In this document: piece after piece, positions 63,315-64,000 of the stretch
How positions within the stretch are numbered: position 1 is the stretch's first letter
Layout of the letters: each line of letters starts with the position of its first letter
From: Thalassomonas sp. M1454
Lineage (GTDB): Bacteria > Pseudomonadota > Gammaproteobacteria > Enterobacterales > Alteromonadaceae
Direction of reading: 5' to 3'
Assembly: GCF_007097525.1 (NCBI RefSeq)
Contig: NZ_VKDD01000008.1
Span: 1-64,000, forward strand
Length of the DNA stretch: 64,000 bases
Program-made: the position numbers and the translations under genes
Notes under the pieces: generated by a model
Database searches by the model: none
Told to the model about the DNA's origin: nothing
Seen by the model: only the letters and a program-made list of their open reading frames with translations

Positions 63315-64000
63315 TTATGCCAAATTAAGTGGTGTTTTGTTAGCCTCACCCGCATTTTCTCTAACAAACTTGGGCATTAAAAAGCCGGGTAAGGTTGACA
63401 TCATTTGCTTAGCAATTTGCTTTGCTCTGTCTTCGCTTACATCAAAATGAGCTGCTCCCAATACCTTATCTAATACATGTATGTAATAAGGTTGAATGCC
63501 ATTATCAAATAACTTTTCAGATAATAAACATAATGTTTGTGCATCATCATTGATACCTCTTAGTAAAACACTTTGATTTAATAATGGGATCTTAGCTTTT
63601 TTCAAAAGCTCTGTTGCTTGTATAAAGCTGTCATCAATTTCGTTTGGATGATTAATATGAAATACCATTACCGACTTCAATCGAGTGTTATTTAGCGTAT
63701 CGCATAAACTTTTAGTAATACGCTGTGGGATAACTACTGGCAAGCGAGTATGAATTCTTAACCGCTGTAGGTGGGGGATTTGTTCTAGCTGAGCAACAAG
63801 CCATGCTAAGTGCTCATCATTAGCCATCAAAGGGTCGCCGCCACTAAAAATAACTTCATTTATCTCACTATGCTGCGCTATGTAATTTAGCGCTTGTTGC
63901 CACCTTATTTTATTTGGGCTGTTATCTTCATAAGGAAAATGACGACGAAAGCAATACCGGCAATTTACCGCACAACCTGATTTTACAATCATTAGCACAC
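63315..64000 (-). CDS. epmB: EF-P beta-lysylation protein EpmB, partial
   Basis: The 3' part only; the gene runs off the right edge of the window. Radical SAM enzyme that isomerises lysine to (R)-beta-lysine for modification of EF-P. The CxxxCxxC cluster motif is CAVNCRYCFRRHFPY, near the start of the visible part; the rest (EVIFSGGDPLMANDEHL, LRIHTRLPVVIPQRI, HVLDKVLGAAHFDV) fits EpmB. In E. coli efp and epmB are close to groL, as here. Confidence 0.95.
   Translation of the reverse strand, partial: VLMIVKSGCAVNCRYCFRRHFPYEDNSPNKIRWQQALNYIAQHSEINEVIFSGGDPLMANDEHLAWLVAQLEQIPHLQRLRIHTRLPVVIPQRITKSLCDTLNNTRLKSVMVFHINHPNEIDDSFIQATELLKKAKIPLLNQSVLLRGINDDAQTLCLLSEKLFDNGIQPYYIHVLDKVLGAAHFDVSEDRAKQIAKQMMSTLPGFLMPKFVRENAGEANKTPLNLA

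Overview
The window is a low-GC (roughly 40%) gammaproteobacterial chromosome segment. The gene order (S10-spc-alpha ribosomal operons, fxsA-groESL, cutA-dsbD, aroQ-accBC, pabA-argD/astC-astA-astD, prkB-yhfA, fabR/trmA), the strong similarity of ribosomal proteins to those of E. coli, and the accessory families (DUF3016, DUF4202, DUF4919, GlyGly-CTERM and PEP-CTERM proteins, M14 peptidase with a C-terminal class I amidotransferase-like region) suggest a marine Alteromonadales member near Colwellia/Thalassotalea. This placement is inference from gene content, not from a search.

Layout. 1-16.4 kb: the 3' end of tuf, a hairpin-rich non-coding element, a secreted M14 metallopeptidase, a MscS channel, two small lipoproteins, a desaturase with a histidine phosphatase overlapping it, divergent fabR with a FabR-like operator, trmA, a YjiH-type membrane protein, and an RND efflux adaptor/permease pair. 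16.5-19.4 kb: uvrA (minus), separated from the RND genes by a shared terminator and an 8-bp simple repeat. 19.5-34.4 kb: promoter and structured leader followed by S10 (rpsJ to rpsQ), spc (rplN to rpmJ, including the short rpmD and rpmJ) and alpha (rpsM-rpsK-rpsD-rpoA-rplQ) operons. S10 and spc are separated by 1.16 kb that contains two extra copies of the 3' end of rpsQ with its terminator (172-bp period). 34.8-46.1 kb: prkB, an OsmC protein, a CstA-family permease, a DUF1338 enzyme, the arginine succinyltransferase genes, PilZ, pabA/trpG, a MOSC protein and an MFS pump. 46.6-51.9 kb: an accessory island with two translationally coupled subtilisin-like proteases (the first with calcium-binding-type repeats and a GlyGly-CTERM tail), a PEP-CTERM protein and a 52-codon Oxidored-like gene. 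52.1-64 kb: aroQ-accB-accC, cutA-dsbD, fxsA, groES-groEL, three small uncharacterised proteins (DUF4202, DUF4136, DUF3016), an outer-membrane beta-barrel-like protein, an unknown 107-residue protein and the truncated epmB.

How the genes work together. Most of the window is translation machinery plus protein folding (groESL, dsbD, epmB for EF-P modification), fatty-acid synthesis and its regulation (accBC, fabR, desaturase) and arginine catabolism. Regulation visible in the DNA includes an S10 leader with a terminator-like hairpin just after the promoter, the alpha-operon S4 pseudoknot in front of a GTG-started rpsM, a sigma-32-type promoter before groES inside a large inverted repeat, and a palindrome between fabR and the desaturase.

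The most unusual material is non-coding. A hairpin family occurs in four copies (two after rplQ, two after groEL) whose outer stem changes sequence while keeping base pairing around a fixed inner motif. The 3' ends of two very highly expressed transcripts (rpsQ and groEL) have been tandemly duplicated together with their terminators in units of 172 and 168 bp. There are also a multi-hairpin element with CTGTACG terminal inverted repeats behind tuf and REP-like palindromes ending in ATGACG. No CRISPR array, tRNA, rRNA, transposase or phage gene was seen.
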